Assembly: GCA_946405565.1 (NCBI GenBank)
Contig: CAMJHU010000104.1
Coordinates: 1 to 6,913, forward strand
Direction: 5' to 3'
DNA length: 6,913 nt
Origin: an uncultured Clostridia bacterium
GTDB lineage: Bacteria; Bacillota; Clostridia; Oscillospirales; Acutalibacteraceae
A model generated the notes under the pieces. That model was not told the origin of the DNA, did no database searches, and saw only the letters and a program-made list of their open reading frames with translations. The translations under genes and the position numbers were made by a program. Positions 5,457 to 6,913 of the stretch are shown here, one piece after another (position 1 is the stretch's first letter; each line of letters opens with the position of its first letter).

Positions 5457-6675
5457 TTCAACCGCAGTCGAAAAGCAGTCCGGACTGTCCGTCGCCAAGG
5501 TGCTGGTGAGCCTCATTGCCGTGCTTGCCGTGCTTGCCTTCGCGGTGGAAATCATGCCGGCGGACAGCAGCGTGGGCGTTACCGCCTCAGCCGCGACCGC
5601 TTCGGAACTGAAAAACAAGCAGTCACAGCTGGAAAGTCAGCAGAAAGCCATTTCCAGCAAGCTCTCCGCACTTAAGAAGAGCAAGGCTGCCGCGCAGGAA
5701 CAGCTCGATCTGGTGGATGAACTGGTGGAGAACCTCCAGACCCAGATCGCTACCGTGGACAGTCAGATCAAGGCTGCCACCGAGGAAATTGCCGAAATCG
5801 AAAACGAGATTGCCCTGAAAGATCAGCAGATTGAAGCCAGCAAGGAGAAATTCAAGCAGCGCGTCAAATCCATCTATATGTCGGGTGACATGACCGGCGG
5901 ACTGGAAGTCATTCTCTGCTCCAACGGTATGCAGGAATTCATCTCCAATATGGTCTATCTCGAGGCGATGGCGAAATACGACCAGAGCCTGATCGACGAG
6001 CTCACCAGCGACAAGGAAGGCTATCAGGATAAGAAGGCTGTCGTGGAACAGCATAAGAAGGAAATCGACGCCCAGAAAGCCGAGCTCGCCGAGAAGAAGA
6101 ACGAACTCGACGCGCAGCAGAAGGAAGCCGAAGAGCTGATGAAGCAGATCAAGGCGGACGAAGCCGCGTACAAAGCCAAACAGGCGGAGATCGACCTTCA
6201 GATGGCGCAGGCGAGAGCCGAGCTGGACGCGCTTATCAGCAAGAGTACCTCCAATTCGCAGGGTTCCACCTATTACGGCGGCTCCTTCGGCTGGCCGACG
6301 CCCGGCTACAAGCGCATTACGTCCCCTTACGGCAACCGTACTTACACCTATCAGGGACGCAAGGTCAGCAGCTTCCACAAGGGCATTGACATCGGCGCTC
6401 CTACCGGCGCCAAGATTATCGCTTCCAACGGCGGCAAGGTCGTGACCAGCGCCTACAACGCCAACGGCTACGGCAACTATGTCATTATCGACCACGGCGG
6501 CGGAAAGATGACCGTCTACGGTCACATGAGCAAACGCGGTGTGAGCGTGGGTCAGTCGGTCACGAAGGCGCAGCAGATCGGTCTGGTCGGTTCCACCGGA
6601 CGTTCCACCGGTCCTCACCTGCATTTTGAAATCCGTATCAACGGCACCGCGGTCAATCCGATTAACTATCTGTAA
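5449..6675 (+). CDS. Secreted coiled-coil M23 (LytM) peptidoglycan endopeptidase, FtsEX partner
   Basis: A 408-residue EnvC-like hydrolase. A signal sequence covers about 15-48, with a plausible AxA cleavage site near Ala48. Residues 51-265 are a long charged coiled coil interrupted by a conserved helical patch (about 136-175, SIYMSGD then LEVILCSNGMQEF), the layout also seen in PcsB and CwlO. A short Ser/Gly linker leads to the M23 domain (about 280-408). Catalytic residues are intact: H310 and D314 in HKGID, H359 in YGHM, and H390 and H392 in GPHLHFE. It should therefore cleave stem-peptide crosslinks itself, unlike degenerate proteobacterial EnvC. I prefer GTG at 5449, 8 nt after a GGGGG run and overlapping ftsX by 8 nt; ATG at 5431 would add six residues and has a weaker ribosome binding site. 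The operon position implies activation by FtsEX. Cleavage specificity cannot be told from sequence. Confidence 0.93.
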   Translation: MNDSTAVEKQSGLSVAKVLVSLIAVLAVLAFAVEIMPADSSVGVTASAATASELKNKQSQLESQQKAISSKLSALKKSKAAAQEQLDLVDELVENLQTQIATVDSQIKAATEEIAEIENEIALKDQQIEASKEKFKQRVKSIYMSGDMTGGLEVILCSNGMQEFISNMVYLEAMAKYDQSLIDELTSDKEGYQDKKAVVEQHKKEIDAQKAELAEKKNELDAQQKEAEELMKQIKADEAAYKAKQAEIDLQMAQARAELDALISKSTSNSQGSTYYGGSFGWPTPGYKRITSPYGNRTYTYQGRKVSSFHKGIDIGAPTGAKIIASNGGKVVTSAYNANGYGNYVIIDHGGGKMTVYGHMSKRGVSVGQSVTKAQQIGLVGSTGRSTGPHLHFEIRINGTAVNPINYL

Positions 6676-6715
6676 GTTGTTTGAGATTGCGATTCGATTG
6701 CTGAAAAAAACATCG

Positions 6716-6761
6716 CCCGTCAGAGTGTTTCTTTTGAGATGCTCTGGCGGGTTGATTTTTT
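6716..6761 (+). terminator. Intrinsic terminator of the ftsEX-peptidase operon
   Basis: CCCGTCAGAG (6716-6725) pairs with CTCTGGCGGG (6742-6751) over ten positions with one G-U wobble, and a run of six T residues (6756-6761) follows. Seven A residues at 6704-6710 upstream of the stem would give a T-run on the opposite strand, so the hairpin may also stop transcription entering from the right. Confidence 0.85.
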
Positions 6762-6769
6762 GGTGAGGG

Positions 6770-6913
6770 ATACCCTGTGGGAATTCGCCCGACCTTGTGG
6801 GGTGTCCGGGTATATCTTGCTGCGGTCAGCTATGCTGACCTGCGGGGCTTTGCCCCGTACCCCAGTGGTGGCGCTGCCCCCACGCCCCTGCCAAAGGGAC
6901 TCGTCCCTTTGGA
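6770..6913. repeat. Cluster of GC-rich hairpins, probably a dispersed intergenic repeat
   Basis: No coding potential is evident. Consecutive self-complementary units are visible: ATACCC (6770-6775) with GGGTAT (6808-6813); GGTCAGC (6824-6830) with GCTGACC (6834-6840); CGGGGC (6843-6848) with GCCCCG (6852-6857); GTGGTGGC (6865-6872) with GCCCCCAC (6876-6883), one mismatch; and CCAAAGGGAC (6891-6900) with GTCCCTTTGG (6903-6912). The last ends one base before the window edge, so the element may continue. It resembles REP-like or extragenic palindromic sequences that recur between genes in Clostridia; recurrence in this genome cannot be tested from one window. Confidence 0.6.

Noticed and set aside
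5623..6624. A 333-codon - strand frame rich in Leu and Val opposite the M23 gene
   Set aside because: It is the complement of a coiled-coil coding region (Glu/Lys/Gln codons read as Leu/Phe/Val), which explains the composition. The + strand gene is unambiguous.

Overview
The window looks like chromosomal core DNA from a Gram-positive, probably gut-type Clostridia genome (Oscillospiraceae/Ruminococcaceae-like). This rests on peptidoglycan deacetylases with a short N-terminal anchor, a methionine aminopeptidase carrying an N-terminal SEC-C zinc motif, an ftsE-ftsX-peptidase operon, AAGGAG-type ribosome binding sites, TTG/GTG starts, and GC-rich genes separated by AT-rich promoters. The family-level placement is an inference. 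I see no tRNA, rRNA, CRISPR array, transposase or phage gene.

Layout. Positions 1-287 are AT-rich and non-coding, with a good sigma-A-type promoter at 175-203. It drives two tandem paralogous polysaccharide deacetylases (288-1367 and 1413-2513, + strand) that end at a bidirectional terminator (2525-2581). The methionine aminopeptidase gene map (2599-3471, - strand) converges on that terminator and has its own strong promoter at 3506-3534. The 376-bp divergent spacer between map and ftsE holds a terminator-like hairpin, a perfect match to the WalR box consensus, a TATAAT -10 element, and a leader of about 150 nt with another hairpin. Then follow ftsE (3848-4534), ftsX (4527-5456) and a secreted coiled-coil M23 (LytM) endopeptidase (5449-6675). 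Both junctions overlap by 8 nt, so the three genes are probably translationally coupled. A terminator (6716-6761) closes the operon. The last ~145 bp are a non-coding cluster of GC-rich hairpins that runs into the window edge.

How the genes work together. FtsE (cytoplasmic ATPase) and FtsX (membrane protein with a large external loop) form the complex that mechanically activates a secreted coiled-coil peptidoglycan hydrolase. The co-transcribed M23 protein is the obvious partner, equivalent in position and architecture to PcsB or CwlO but with a different catalytic domain. The deacetylases upstream are also envelope enzymes and may modify glycan-strand N-acetyl groups. Most of the window is thus peptidoglycan remodelling, with map as an unrelated housekeeping gene.

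The most interesting point is regulatory. The WalR-type box sits where an activator would be expected, just upstream of a -10 element that lacks a recognisable -35. This suggests that the whole FtsEX-hydrolase module is under WalRK cell-wall control. I found no clear evidence of an entirely new system.
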